Below, piece by piece: positions 26,671-35,893 of a DNA stretch of 64,000 bases. Below the pieces are notes generated by a model, which searched no databases, was not told the origin of the DNA, and saw only the letters and a list, made by a program, of their open reading frames with translations. Within the stretch, counting starts at the first letter, position 1, and each line of letters begins with the position of its first letter. Position numbers and translations under genes: made by a program. Source of the stretch: Caballeronia zhejiangensis (lineage in GTDB: Bacteria > Pseudomonadota > Gammaproteobacteria > Burkholderiales > Burkholderiaceae); assembly GCF_000698575.1 (NCBI RefSeq), contig NZ_JFHD01000005.1:62001-126000 (forward strand). Direction: 5' to 3'.

Positions 26671-27513
26671 ATGCGTTTCGAAGGCTCATCGCAATACGTC
26701 GCAACCGACGATCTCAAGCTCGCGGTGAACGCCGCGATGACGCTGCAACGGCCGCTGCTCATCAAGGGCGAACCGGGAACCGGCAAGACCATGCTCGCCG
26801 AGGAAGTTGCGGGAGCACTCGGCATGCCGCTTCTGCAGTGGCACATCAAATCGACGACGAAAGCCCAGCAAGGCCTGTACGAATACGACGCCGTCTCGCG
26901 CCTGCGCGATTCGCAGCTCGGCGACGAGCGCGTGAAGGACATCCGCAATTACATCGTCAAGGGCGTGCTGTGGCAGGCGTTCGAGTCGGACCAGCAGAGC
27001 GTGCTGCTCATCGACGAGATCGACAAGGCGGACATCGAATTTCCGAACGACTTGCTGCGCGAACTCGACCGCATGGAGTTCTACGTCTACGAGACGCGCG
27101 AGCTCGTGAAAGCGAAGCACAGGCCGCTCGTCATCATCACGTCGAATAACGAGAAGGAGTTGCCTGACGCGTTCCTGCGCCGCTGCTTCTTCCACTACAT
27201 CAAGTTCCCGGACGCGGAGACGATGAAGGCCATCGTCGAGGTGCATTTTCCGAACATCAAGCAGGATCTGCTCGCCGCGGCGATGCAGAGCTTCTTCGAG
27301 CTGCGCCAGGTCTCGGGCCTGAAGAAGAAGCCGTCGACGTCCGAACTGCTCGACTGGCTCAAGCTGCTCCTGGCCGAAGACATTCCGCCCGAGGCGCTTT
27401 GCTCGTCGGATCAGAAACAGATCGTGCCGCCGCTGCACGGCGCGTTGCTCAAGAACGAACAGGACGTCGCGCTCTTCGAGCGGCTGCTGTTCATGAACCG
27501 CAACCATCGCTGA
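26671..27513 (+). CDS. MoxR-family AAA+ ATPase
   Basis: 280 residues. It has Walker A GEPGTGKT (33-40), Walker B LLIDEIDKAD (112-121), sensor 1 ITSNNEKELPDAFLRRC with the arginine pair, and a C-terminal lid with KKPSTSELLDW. MoxR ATPases act with VWA-domain partners to insert metals or remodel protein complexes. The VWA partner is encoded 0.6 kb downstream. ATG 26671 starts at the family N-terminus; upstream codons in frame are Arg-rich and unlikely. The gene heads a tight run with GNAT and VWA genes. Confidence 0.93.
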   Translation: MRFEGSSQYVATDDLKLAVNAAMTLQRPLLIKGEPGTGKTMLAEEVAGALGMPLLQWHIKSTTKAQQGLYEYDAVSRLRDSQLGDERVKDIRNYIVKGVLWQAFESDQQSVLLIDEIDKADIEFPNDLLRELDRMEFYVYETRELVKAKHRPLVIITSNNEKELPDAFLRRCFFHYIKFPDAETMKAIVEVHFPNIKQDLLAAAMQSFFELRQVSGLKKKPSTSELLDWLKLLLAEDIPPEALCSSDQKQIVPPLHGALLKNEQDVALFERLLFMNRNHR

Positions 27514-27520
27514 TAACGAC

Positions 27521-28111
27521 ATGAGCCGCTGGATCGAACCCGTCACGCTGCAAGGCGAACACGTCAGGCTCGTGCCGCTCACGCCCGAGCACGAGCAGGC
27601 CCTCACGGCCGCCGCGAGCGATGGCCAATTGTGGAAGCTCTGGTACACCTTCGTGCCGCCGCCCGACAAGACGCGCGCCTATATCGACACCGCGCTCGAC
27701 ATGCGCAACCGCTCGGGCGCGCATCCATTCGCGGTGATCGATGCGAAGAGCGGCGACATCGTCGGATCGACGCGTTACTTCAACGTCGACGAAGCGAATC
27801 GTCGGCTGGAGATCGGGCATACGTGGTATGCGAAGCGCGTGCAGAAGACCGCGCTCAACACCGAAGCCAAGCTGCTGCTGCTCACGCACGCCTTCGACAG
27901 GCTCGATGCCATCGCCGTCGAATTCCGGACGCATTTCATGAACCACGCGTCGCGCACGGCGATCGCGCGGCTCGGCGCGAAGCAGGACGGCATTCTGCGC
28001 AATCATCAGGTCGGCAAGGACGGCGTGTTGCGCGACACCGTCGTGTTTTCGATCATCCGCTCGGAATGGCCGGCGGTGCGCGCCAATCTGAATTTCCGGC
28101 TCGAACGTTAA
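27521..28111 (+). CDS. GNAT-family N-acetyltransferase (RimJ/RimL-like)
   Basis: 196 residues. The fold follows the acetyl-CoA GNAT pattern of the RimJ/RimL group: GEHVRLVPLTPEHEQAL at the start, IVGSTRYFNVDEANRRLEIG for the central strands, and the binding region RLDAIAVEFRTHFMNHASRTAI. The substrate could be a protein N-terminus or a small molecule; sequence alone does not say. It starts seven bases after the MoxR stop and ends 19 bases before the VWA gene, so it is inserted inside a MoxR-VWA operon. Confidence 0.88.
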   Translation: MSRWIEPVTLQGEHVRLVPLTPEHEQALTAAASDGQLWKLWYTFVPPPDKTRAYIDTALDMRNRSGAHPFAVIDAKSGDIVGSTRYFNVDEANRRLEIGHTWYAKRVQKTALNTEAKLLLLTHAFDRLDAIAVEFRTHFMNHASRTAIARLGAKQDGILRNHQVGKDGVLRDTVVFSIIRSEWPAVRANLNFRLER

Positions 28112-28130
28112 GCACGATGGAGAGCGCGCC

Positions 28131-29306
28131 ATGCTGATCGACTTCTTCTACTCGCTGCGCGACGCGAAGCTGCCCGTTTCGGTGAAGGAATATCTGACCT
28201 TGCTCGAAGGGCTGAAGGCGCAGGTCATTTCGCCCTCGCTCGACGAGTTCTATTTCCTCGCCCGCATGACGCTCGTGAAGGACGAGAAGTACTTCGACAA
28301 GTTCGATCGCGCGTTCGGCGCGTATTTCCACGGCCTGACGCAGCTTCCCGACGAAGTCTTCGACATTCCGCTCGACTGGCTCAGGAAACGGCTCGAACGC
28401 GAATTCACGGCGGAAGAGAAGAAGCGCATCGAGGCGCTGGGCGGCCTCGACAAGCTCATGGAACGCCTGAAGGAACTGATGGACGAGCAGAAGGAGCGTC
28501 ACGAAGGCGGCAACAAATGGATCGGCACGGGCGGCACGTCGCCCTTCGGGCATGGCGGCTACAACCCGGAAGGCATTCGCATCGGCGGGGAATCGGCGGG
28601 GAACCGCACCGCCGTGAAAGTGTGGGACGAGCGCGCGTACAAGGATTACGACGATCAGGTCGAAATCGGCACGCGCAACATCAAGGTCGCGCTGCGGCGC
28701 TTGCGGCGCTTCGCGCGCGAAGGCGCGAACGAAGAGCTCGATCTGCCCGGCACGATCCGCAGCACCGCCGCCAACGCCGGCTGGCTCGATCTCAAGATGG
28801 TGCCCGAGCGCCACAACAACGTGAAAGTGCTGATGCTGCTCGACGTCGGCGGCTCGATGGACGATCACATCAAGCGCGTCGAAGAGTTGTTCTCGGCGGC
28901 GAAGGCCGAGTTCAAGCATCTCGAGTTCTACTACTTCCACAACTGCGTGTACGACTATTTGTGGAAGAACAACCGCCGCCGTCACACCGAGCGCACGCCG
29001 ACCTTCGACGTGCTGCACAGGTTCACGCCGGACTACAAGCTGATCTTCGTCGGCGACGCCACCATGAGTCCCTACGAAGTGCTGCAGCCGGGCGGCTCCG
29101 TCGAATACAACAATGCCGAGGCCGGCGCGGTGTGGTTGCGCCGTCTCGCGGATCAATTCCCGCATCACGCATGGCTCAATCCCGAGCCCGAGCGGCTATG
29201 GGAATATCGCCAGTCGATCTCCGCGATCCGCAACGTGCTCGGCAATCGCATGTATCCGCTGACGATGGCCGGCCTCGAAACCGCCATGCGCGCCCTGTCG
29301 AAGTAA
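28131..29306 (+). CDS. VWA-domain protein, CoxE-like, partner of MoxR
   Basis: 391 residues. An N-terminal helical half (1-150) carries charged segments. The VWA domain begins near residue 230, with a MIDAS-like motif DVGGSMD near 238. The first serine of the standard DxSxS is glycine here, which I recall as common in this family. A later FVGDATMSP holds a further metal-site residue. CoxE and related proteins work with MoxR ATPases in maturing metalloenzymes. The client is not evident from the neighbours. Confidence 0.88.
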   Translation: MLIDFFYSLRDAKLPVSVKEYLTLLEGLKAQVISPSLDEFYFLARMTLVKDEKYFDKFDRAFGAYFHGLTQLPDEVFDIPLDWLRKRLEREFTAEEKKRIEALGGLDKLMERLKELMDEQKERHEGGNKWIGTGGTSPFGHGGYNPEGIRIGGESAGNRTAVKVWDERAYKDYDDQVEIGTRNIKVALRRLRRFAREGANEELDLPGTIRSTAANAGWLDLKMVPERHNNVKVLMLLDVGGSMDDHIKRVEELFSAAKAEFKHLEFYYFHNCVYDYLWKNNRRRHTERTPTFDVLHRFTPDYKLIFVGDATMSPYEVLQPGGSVEYNNAEAGAVWLRRLADQFPHHAWLNPEPERLWEYRQSISAIRNVLGNRMYPLTMAGLETAMRALSK

Positions 29307-29319
29307 TCGAGACACCCGA

Positions 29320-30516
29320 ATGAAAGCTTCCGCTCCGGCGCCCGCCGCGCCGCGTTTCCTCTTTGATACGTCGCTCTCCACGATCGTCGCCGGTTTCGTC
29401 GCGATGATGACCGGCTACACCAGTTCGCTCGTCCTGATGTTCCAGGCGGGCCAGGCCGCGCATTTGTCCGATGCGCAGATTTCCTCGTGGATCTGGGCGC
29501 TCTCGATGGGCATGGCGGTCTGCACGATCGGCCTGTCGCTGCGCTATCGCGCGCCGATCGTCGTCGCATGGTCGACGCCGGGCGCGGCGCTGCTCGTCTC
29601 GTCGCTGCCGAACGTCGCCTACGCCGATGCGATCGGCGCGTTCATCGTCTGCGCGGTGCTCTTGACCGCCGTCGGCCTGACCGGCTGGTTCGACACGCTG
29701 ATGAAGCGCATTCCGTCGGGCATCGCCGCCGCGCTGCTCGCGGGCATCCTGTTCGAGATCGGCATCGAGATTTTTCGCGCCGCCGAGCATCGCACCTCGC
29801 TCGTCATCGTGATGTTTTTCACGTATCTCGCCGGCAAGCGCTTCCTGCCGCGCTACGCGATCCCGGCGACGCTCGTCGTCGGCATCGCGGTCGCGGGCGC
29901 GCTCGGGCTGCTCGACTTTTCGCGCTTTCATGTGGCGCTCGCGCATCCCGTCTTCACGATGCCCGCGTTCTCGATCGCCTCGGCGATCAGCATCGGCATT
30001 CCGCTTTTCGTCGTCGCGATGGCCTCGCAAAACGTGCCAGGCATCGCCGTGTTGCGCGCCGATGGCTACACGACGCCTTCCGCCCCGCTCATCTCGACGA
30101 CCGGCCTCGCGTCGCTCGTGCTCGCGCCGTTCGGCTCGCACGGCGTGAATCTCGCCGCCATCACCGCCGCGATCTGCACCGGCCGCGAGGCGCACGAGAA
30201 TCGCGACAAGCGCTACACGGCGGCCGTCTGGTGCGGCGTGTTCTATCTGCTCGCGGGCACGTTCGGCGCGACCATCGCGGCGCTGTTCGCGGCGTTTCCG
30301 AAGGAGCTCGTCGTGTCGGTGGCGGCGCTCGCCCTCTTCGGCTCGATCATGAGCGGCCTCGCCAACGCGATGCAGGACGCGCGTCAACGCGAGCCCGCGC
30401 TCGTCACGTTCATGGTGACGGCGTCGGGCCTCACGCTGCTGTCGATCGGCTCCGCGTTCTGGGGCTTGATCGCGGGCGTTGTGACGCATGTCGTGCTCAA
30501 TGCCAGACGCGCCTGA
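29320..30516 (+). CDS. benE: Benzoate/H+ symporter family permease
   Basis: 398 residues, about 12 membrane segments. BenE proteins import benzoate with protons. Family features are YTSSLVLMFQAGQAA near the start, the NVPGIAVLRADGY loop and the APFGSHGVNLAAITAAICTG segment. No benzoate catabolic genes are in the window, so the substrate may be another aromatic acid or a related anion. It starts 13 bases after the VWA gene and may be read with it. Confidence 0.88.
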   Translation: MKASAPAPAAPRFLFDTSLSTIVAGFVAMMTGYTSSLVLMFQAGQAAHLSDAQISSWIWALSMGMAVCTIGLSLRYRAPIVVAWSTPGAALLVSSLPNVAYADAIGAFIVCAVLLTAVGLTGWFDTLMKRIPSGIAAALLAGILFEIGIEIFRAAEHRTSLVIVMFFTYLAGKRFLPRYAIPATLVVGIAVAGALGLLDFSRFHVALAHPVFTMPAFSIASAISIGIPLFVVAMASQNVPGIAVLRADGYTTPSAPLISTTGLASLVLAPFGSHGVNLAAITAAICTGREAHENRDKRYTAAVWCGVFYLLAGTFGATIAALFAAFPKELVVSVAALALFGSIMSGLANAMQDARQREPALVTFMVTASGLTLLSIGSAFWGLIAGVVTHVVLNARRA

Positions 30517-30588
30517 CGCAGCCTACAATGGCGGAATCGGCCCCGATTTCCGGCCGATGCTTCCGCAATCGTTTTTGGCATTTCCGTC

Positions 30589-30837
30589 ATGGCTTTGATC
30601 GACAGACTGCTGGCGCGCTCCACGCCGCCTGCCACCGCACCTAAGCGCAAGACGATCGTGCGCGTGCTGCTCGACGACGCCGGGCACGTCCAGGACGTCG
30701 TCATGAAGATGAGCTGCGGCGATCCGGCGAAAGACGCGCACGCGCTCGACGAAGTCCGCAAGATGCGCTTCGCGCGCGGCCAGTTGGACTCGGGCACGGT
30801 GCGGCGCTGGCACGAGCTCGCTTACGCGGCCGATTGA
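30589..30837 (+). CDS. Small hypothetical protein, TonB-C-like
   Basis: 82 residues. The core KTIVRVLLDDAGHVQDVVMK, then AKDAHALDEVRKMRFARGQL, follows the beta-alpha-beta pattern of a TonB C-terminal domain. There is no membrane anchor and no Pro-rich spacer. It lies alone between benE and tal. The resemblance is weak, and function is unknown. The TGA stop is also the first base triplet of a decamer tandem repeat. Confidence 0.65.
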   Translation: MALIDRLLARSTPPATAPKRKTIVRVLLDDAGHVQDVVMKMSCGDPAKDAHALDEVRKMRFARGQLDSGTVRRWHELAYAAD

Positions 30838-30874
30838 ACGCGACTGAACGCGCTTGAACGCGATTGAACGCGCG
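30835..30874 (+). repeat. Four tandem decamers TGAACGCGNN
   Basis: TGAACGCGAC, TGAACGCGCT, TGAACGCGAT and TGAACGCGCG follow each other without gaps. Eight of ten positions are invariant. The array begins in the stop codon of the preceding gene and ends about 200 bases before tal. Confidence 0.9.
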
Positions 30875-31075
30875 AGGCGGCGCGCCGGTCGAATTCCGGC
30901 ACGCCGCGTGCGTGCGCGCACGGTATCAGCGCGTTCGCCGCGCTCGGGACTAGAATGGGAAAATGAATTCAGGGGCGCGCCGCGCGAACGAAGTCGCCGC
31001 GCGGCGTCGCAATCATGGGCAATCCGCGGGTTGTTTTCCGCAATTTGACAAGACGCCACGCGTCTGAGACTCGAC

Positions 31076-32029
31076 ATGACATCCGCTCTCGACCAGCTCA
31101 AGCAATACACGACCGTCGTCGCCGACACGGGCGACTTCCAGCAATTCATCGCATTCAAGCCGCAGGACGCGACGACCAATCCGTCGCTGATCCTGAAGGC
31201 CGTCCAGAAGGACGACTACAAGCCGCTGCTCGAAAAGACCGTCAAGGAGCACGCGAAGAAGCCGATGCCGCAGATCATCGACAATCTGCTCGTCGCGTTC
31301 GGCACCGAGATTCTCAAGATCATTCCGGGCCGCGTGTCCACCGAAGTCGACGCGCGCCTGTCGTTCGACACGAAAGCGTCCATCGACAAGGCGCACGACA
31401 TCATCAAGCTGTACGAGAACGCGGGCATCAGTCGCGATCGCGTGCTGATCAAGCTGGCGTCGACGTGGGAAGGCATCCGCGCGGCCGAAGTGCTGCAGAA
31501 GGAAGGCATTCACTGCAACATGACGCTGCTCTTCTCGCTCGCGCAAGCGGTCGCGTGCGCCGAAGCGGGCGCGCAGCTTATTTCGCCGTTCGTCGGCCGC
31601 ATCTACGACTGGTACAAGAAGTCGGCCGGCGCGGAATGGGACGAAGTGAAAAACGGCGGCGCGAACGATCCGGGCGTGCAGTCGGTGCGCCGCATCTACT
31701 CGTACTACAAGAAGTTCGGCTACAAGACGGAAGTCATGGGCGCGAGCTTCCGCACGGTGAGTCAGATCACCGAACTGGCGGGCTGCGACCTGCTCACGAT
31801 CAGCCCCGATCTGCTGAAGAAACTCGCCGACAGCAACGAAAAGGTCGAGCGCAAGCTCTCGCCGGAGAGCGTGAAGAACGAGAACGTGGAGAAGATCGCC
31901 GTCGACGAGCCGACGTTCCGCTTCCTCGTCAACGACGACGCCATGGCGACCGAAAAGCTCGCGGAAGGCATCCGCGCTTTTGCCGCCGATGCGATCAAGC
32001 TCGAAAAGCTGATCACCGCGCTGCAATAA
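31076..32029 (+). CDS. tal: Transaldolase
   Basis: 317 residues, class I transaldolase of the TalB subfamily. It moves a dihydroxyacetone unit between sedoheptulose-7-phosphate and glyceraldehyde-3-phosphate in the pentose phosphate pathway. The Schiff-base lysine is Lys126 in [21 protein letters not shown] (31-40) and [12 protein letters not shown] are further family signatures. A TAGAAT about 120 bases upstream is a possible -10 box. A terminator follows, so it is probably monocistronic. Confidence 0.96.
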   Translation: MTSALDQLKQYTTVVADTGDFQQFIAFKPQDATTNPSLILKAVQKDDYKPLLEKTVKEHAKKPMPQIIDNLLVAFGTEILKIIPGRVSTEVDARLSFDTKASIDKAHDIIKLYENAGISRDRVLIKLASTWEGIRAAEVLQKEGIHCNMTLLFSLAQAVACAEAGAQLISPFVGRIYDWYKKSAGAEWDEVKNGGANDPGVQSVRRIYSYYKKFGYKTEVMGASFRTVSQITELAGCDLLTISPDLLKKLADSNEKVERKLSPESVKNENVEKIAVDEPTFRFLVNDDAMATEKLAEGIRAFAADAIKLEKLITALQ

Positions 32030-32044
32030 GCGCGCTGAAAACAG

Positions 32045-32088
32045 AACCGCGAATCGCGCCGGATCACTGGTGCGATTTGCGGTTTTTT
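32045..32088 (+). terminator. Terminator of tal
   Basis: AACCGC, one mismatch, AATCGC paired with GCGATT, one mismatch, GCGGTT, then six T in total. The loop is 14 bases. Confidence 0.8.
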
Positions 32089-32205
32089 CCATTTCGCTGC
32101 TTCTTGACCTAATTTGACCGTTTCCGAGTCGACGTAGGACGCCGTTGCAATAGACTTTCGGGCTCTGGCGGCATGTCCGCTTTATATGCACGGAGTCATT
32201 CGGTC

Positions 32206-32634
32206 ATGCAACTGGATACCTATATCTTCTACAACGGCGACTGCGCCGAGGCGCTCGAACTCTATCAGGCCGCGTTCGGCGCGCAGATCGCCGCGCTGGT
32301 GCGCTTCCGCGATGCGCCGGACGGCGGCAACGCCCCGCCCGACTGGGCAGACAAGATCATGCATGCGGTATTCTGCGTCGGCCCGAACGCGATTCTGGTG
32401 TCCGACGGCCGCTATGGTCAGCCGCGCAAGGACTATTCGGGCTTCACGCTGTCGATCGCCGCGGACGACGCGCAATCCGGCGAGCGCATCTTCAACATGC
32501 TCGCCGAAGGCGGCAACGTGCTCACGCCGTGGCAATCCACGTTCTGGACACAAGGCTTCGGCATGCTGACGGATCGTTTCGGCGTGCCCTGGCTCATCAA
32601 CGTGGTGCACGAAGCCGAAGTGCAGGCAGCCTGA
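32206..32634 (+). CDS. VOC-superfamily protein, PhnB-like
   Basis: 142 residues. The beta-alpha-beta-beta-beta modules of the glyoxalase fold are seen in LDTYIFYNGDCAEALELYQAAFG and in TPWQSTFWTQGFGMLTDRFGVPW, the usual end of PhnB-like proteins. Most members are metal-binding enzymes or antibiotic-binding proteins; the substrate here is unknown. GGAG nine bases before ATG 32206 supports this start over an upstream in-frame ATG at 32173. It is convergent with the FUSC gene, 12 bases apart. Confidence 0.88.
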   Translation: MQLDTYIFYNGDCAEALELYQAAFGAQIAALVRFRDAPDGGNAPPDWADKIMHAVFCVGPNAILVSDGRYGQPRKDYSGFTLSIAADDAQSGERIFNMLAEGGNVLTPWQSTFWTQGFGMLTDRFGVPWLINVVHEAEVQAA

Positions 32635-32646
32635 GCATTCACTGCT

Positions 32647-33753
32647 TCATGGATTGAGCGGCCGCGCCCCTTCGATATTCCACTGCCGCTCGATTTCCGA
32701 CAGCCGCATCCGCAAGCGATCCACCTGCTCGACGAAACGCATCGCGAGCCAGTGCATGCCCTGCGTCGTCGCGTTCTCGTCGGCGGCGGCGTTCGATTGC
32801 GGCGCGCCCGACGCATCCATCGCGCGATACAGCAAACCGACGCGCCCGAAGCGCAGCGCGCGCGCCATCTGCAGGAGCTGTCCGCGCACCGCGTGTTCGC
32901 CCGGCGAGCACGCAATCGCAAAACGGCTGGGCGTTGCGCCCGAGACTTCCGGCATCGACGTCACGAGCATTTCCAGCGCCGCGAGAATCGAGCGATGCAG
33001 GCGCTGGATCTCTTCCAGCCGCGCCATCGGCACATCGGTTTCCTTCGCGACCGACTCCATCAGCGCGCGCGCCTGCACGAGCCGCTGGCTCATCGCATAC
33101 ATGCGGCGCGCCGTGTCCTCGGCGACGAGCGGCGTGCCATCCAGTAAAGCGCCGTAGATCCTCGCGCATTCGCGCAGATTGTCCGCGAGACGGTAGCGCC
33201 ACGAATACGTCGCGTATTGCGGCAGCACGAACGAGAACGCGAGCGCGATCACGACGCCGATCATCACATTGGCCGTGCGCCACAAACCCGTGGAAAGCGG
33301 CAAGTCGCCGTGCCCGGAAACGATGACCATCGTGATCGCCGTGAGCAGCGCGACATAGCCCGGCTTGCCGATGGCGTAATACGCGCAGCCGCCCGCGACC
33401 AGGCACATCAGCACGAAGAACACCATCTGCGAGCCGGTCAGCGTCTCCGCGAGAATCAGCACGAGGCCGAAGCCCGCGCCGAGCGTCGTGCCGATGGCGC
33501 GTTCGGCGGCCTTCTTGCGGATGTTGCCGTAGTGCTGCAGCCCGCCGATCACGACGAGCACCGACACCGTCGCCCAGATGCCGTGCGGCATGTCGACGCC
33601 CGTCGTGACGGCGATCGACATTGCCACGGCAAGGCCGACGCGCAGCCCGTGGATCAGGTTCGCGTGCCGGTATCGGAAGTACGGCGACGTGACCCAGTGA
33701 ACGAGGCGTGAGAGACGGCCGCGCCTGATTGACGTCGATGTCGGAGAAAGCAT
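32647..33753 (-). CDS. FUSC-family inner-membrane transporter
   Basis: 368 residues. Six N-terminal membrane segments (about 30-170) contain the FUSC-like block GIWATVSVLVVIGGLQHYGNIRKKAAERAIGTTLG. A soluble helical domain fills the rest. FUSC proteins are linked to efflux of fusaric acid, p-hydroxybenzoate and other aromatic acids. This one is about half the length of AaeB, as in the shorter YccS-like forms. No partner membrane-fusion protein is nearby. Confidence 0.85.
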   Translation of the reverse strand: MLSPTSTSIRRGRLSRLVHWVTSPYFRYRHANLIHGLRVGLAVAMSIAVTTGVDMPHGIWATVSVLVVIGGLQHYGNIRKKAAERAIGTTLGAGFGLVLILAETLTGSQMVFFVLMCLVAGGCAYYAIGKPGYVALLTAITMVIVSGHGDLPLSTGLWRTANVMIGVVIALAFSFVLPQYATYSWRYRLADNLRECARIYGALLDGTPLVAEDTARRMYAMSQRLVQARALMESVAKETDVPMARLEEIQRLHRSILAALEMLVTSMPEVSGATPSRFAIACSPGEHAVRGQLLQMARALRFGRVGLLYRAMDASGAPQSNAAADENATTQGMHWLAMRFVEQVDRLRMRLSEIERQWNIEGARPLNP

Positions 33754-33780
33754 GGTTCGCTCACACGAAGGCTGTCCAAA

Positions 33781-33820
33781 AAAACGCCCGCAAAGGCGAG
33801 AAGCCTGTTACGGGCGTTTT
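33781..33820 (-). terminator. Terminator of the DUF3311-mctP operon
   Basis: A perfect 10-bp stem, AAAACGCCCG with CGGGCGTTTT, around a 20-base loop. On the minus strand the T run extends to seven, so it ends the leftward transcript. Confidence 0.85.
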
Positions 33821-33866
33821 ACCAGCTTTTCGCGCGCCGCGCCGGGCAGGTGCGCGACGGCCGGAA

Positions 33867-35420
33867 TCAGCCTTCCACGATGTCCAGATAATCTTCCGGA
33901 CGCGTGCGGTCGTCGGAGCGCTTGAGGCCGAGAACGCGCACGAGCACGCTCACGACGATCGAAACGATGAGGTTCGCGATCAGCGCCCACACCGCCGCGT
34001 AGCCCGGCACGACGTAGCCGAACAGATGCAGCGGATAGATCGAGCCCTTCAGTTGCAGCGACACGGCCATCCACGTACCGACGCCGATGCCCGTCGCCCA
34101 GCCGATCAGCAAGCCGCGATGATCGAGCACGCGCGTATAGAGGCCGAGCACGAGCGCGGGCAGCGTCTGGATGATCCAGATGCCGCCGAGCAGTTGCAGC
34201 TGGATCGCGTACGTGAGCGGCAGCGCGAGAATGAACACCACCGCGCCGACCTTCACGATCAGCGACACGAGCTTGGCGACGTTGGTCTCCTGCTCCGGCG
34301 TCATGTTCGTGTTGACGAACTCGCGATGCACGTTGCGTGTGTACAGGTTCGCCGCCGCGATCGACATGATCGCCGCCGGCACCAGCGCGCCGATGCCGAT
34401 CGCCGCGAACGCCACGCCCACGAACCACGACGGGAAGTAGTGCAGGAACAGCGCCGGCACGGCGAAGTTCGCGCCGTAGGCCTTGAAGTACTGCGCGTAT
34501 TCCGGCATGTCCTTCACGCCCGAGGCGAGCGCCATGTAGCCGAGCAGCGCGAGCAGGCCGAGCACGAGCGAGTACGCCGGCAGAAGCGACATGTTGCGGC
34601 GGATCGTGTTGCCCGAATTCGACGACAGAATCGCCGTCACCGAGTGCGGGTACAGGAAGAGCGCGAGCGCCGAGCCGACCGCGAGCGTCGCGTACGCGCT
34701 GTAGCCGTTCAGGCTCGCGGCATCGGGCGCTTTCAGCAGCAGCTTTTCAGGCGGCACGGTGCTGAAAATATGGCCGAAGCCGCCGAGCTGCGCTGGAATC
34801 ACGATCATCGCGGCGATGATCGTGACGTAGATCAGCACGTCCTTCACCACGGCGATCATCGCGGGTGCGCGCAGGCCCGACGTGTACGTGTACGCGGCGA
34901 GAATCGCGAACGCGATGATGAGCGGCAGATCGCCGACGAAGCCCTGCGTCGAGAAGCCGAGCGCGCCGATCACCACTTCGATGCCGACGAGTTGCAGCGC
35001 GATGTACGGCATGGTCGCGACGATGCCCGTCAGCGCGACGGCGAGCGCGAGCATGCGGCTGTTGTAGCGCGCGTGCACGAAGTCGGCGGCGGTCACATAG
35101 CCGTGACGCTTCGCGATGCTCCAGAGCTTCGGAAACACGACGAACGCGAATGGATAAATGAGGATCGTGTACGGCAGCGCGAAGAAGCCCGTCGCGCCCG
35201 CGCCGAACACGAGCGCCGGCACCGCGACGAACGTGTAGGCGGTATAGAGATCGCCGCCGAGCAGGAACCACGTGACGATGGTCCCGAAGCGGCGTCCGCC
35301 GAGGCCCCATTCGTCGAGCTGGGCGAGATCGCCCTTGCGCCAGTGCGCGGCGATGAAGCCGAGAATCGTGACGCCGACGAAGAAGAGGACGAAGACGAAG
35401 GTTGCGGTGGTGTTCATCAT
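33867..35420 (-). CDS. mctP: Sodium:solute symporter, monocarboxylate type
   Basis: 517 residues with about 13 membrane segments. It belongs to the SSS family, and the GGRRFGTIVTWFLLGGDLYTAYTFVAVP start is typical of MctP-like uptake systems for lactate, pyruvate and alanine. GGAGG six bases before ATG 35420 supports the start. Its ATG overlaps the stop of the DUF3311 gene (ATGA), which signals coupled translation of permease and small subunit. Substrate assignment is by family and context. Confidence 0.88.
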   Translation of the reverse strand: MMNTTATFVFVLFFVGVTILGFIAAHWRKGDLAQLDEWGLGGRRFGTIVTWFLLGGDLYTAYTFVAVPALVFGAGATGFFALPYTILIYPFAFVVFPKLWSIAKRHGYVTAADFVHARYNSRMLALAVALTGIVATMPYIALQLVGIEVVIGALGFSTQGFVGDLPLIIAFAILAAYTYTSGLRAPAMIAVVKDVLIYVTIIAAMIVIPAQLGGFGHIFSTVPPEKLLLKAPDAASLNGYSAYATLAVGSALALFLYPHSVTAILSSNSGNTIRRNMSLLPAYSLVLGLLALLGYMALASGVKDMPEYAQYFKAYGANFAVPALFLHYFPSWFVGVAFAAIGIGALVPAAIMSIAAANLYTRNVHREFVNTNMTPEQETNVAKLVSLIVKVGAVVFILALPLTYAIQLQLLGGIWIIQTLPALVLGLYTRVLDHRGLLIGWATGIGVGTWMAVSLQLKGSIYPLHLFGYVVPGYAAVWALIANLIVSIVVSVLVRVLGLKRSDDRTRPEDYLDIVEG

Positions 35421-35665
35421 CGCGCGCCTCCGTTCTTTCGTCCCGAGGGCAGCGCCTTCGTCTTCTTATAGACGACGGCGGTGATGACGGCGCTGATCAG
35501 CACCCACAGCAGCTGATACCAGTAGAAGTACGGAAAGCCCCACAGAACGGGCTCGATCTTGTTGTAGAAAGGCACCCAGACCACACCGATCCACGGAAGG
35601 ATCAGAAGCCACAGCCAATGCTTGTTGCGCGGTTGTCCGGTGCCGGTCGTAGCTTCGTGAGCCAT
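35417..35665 (-). CDS. DUF3311 small membrane subunit of the MctP symporter
   Basis: 82 residues with two membrane segments (about 18-36 and 48-68). The motif LPWIGVVWVPFYNKIEPVLWGFPYFYWYQLLW is split across them. DUF3311 proteins are regularly encoded before SSS permeases, as DUF485 is in acetate permeases, and probably assist assembly. GAGGAG precedes ATG 35665. The 3' end overlaps mctP by four bases. Confidence 0.88.
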   Translation of the reverse strand: MAHEATTGTGQPRNKHWLWLLILPWIGVVWVPFYNKIEPVLWGFPYFYWYQLLWVLISAVITAVVYKKTKALPSGRKNGGAR

Positions 35666-35853
35666 GAACGGTCTCCTCTTGTTTTGTCGTTATTGCGAGC
35701 CCGGCGGGATGCCGGTCGTCGGGTAGACATGCCGCTTGAAGCGCCCCGAAATAACAGAGGGAGTATATGGACCGATAAATAGCGCTCAAATCAGGGAGAA
35801 TCCCGACTATTCAGATTCCGCTGATTTCTCTGCTTGCTTCTGTGATAGCCGCG

Positions 35854-35880
35854 AAAGGGCCAGAACGCACGCTCCGGCCC
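35854..35880 (-). terminator. Probable terminator of the ubiC operon
   Basis: On the minus strand GGGCCGGA pairs with TCTGGCCC, with one mismatch, followed by CCCTTT. The T tract is short, so termination may be weak. Confidence 0.5.
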
Positions 35881-35893
35881 GATGCATGTTCGG

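Noticed and set aside
33729-35471. Open frame of 580 codons opposite mctP
   Set aside because: Composed almost only of Arg, Glu, Asp and His; the shadow of a membrane protein gene.
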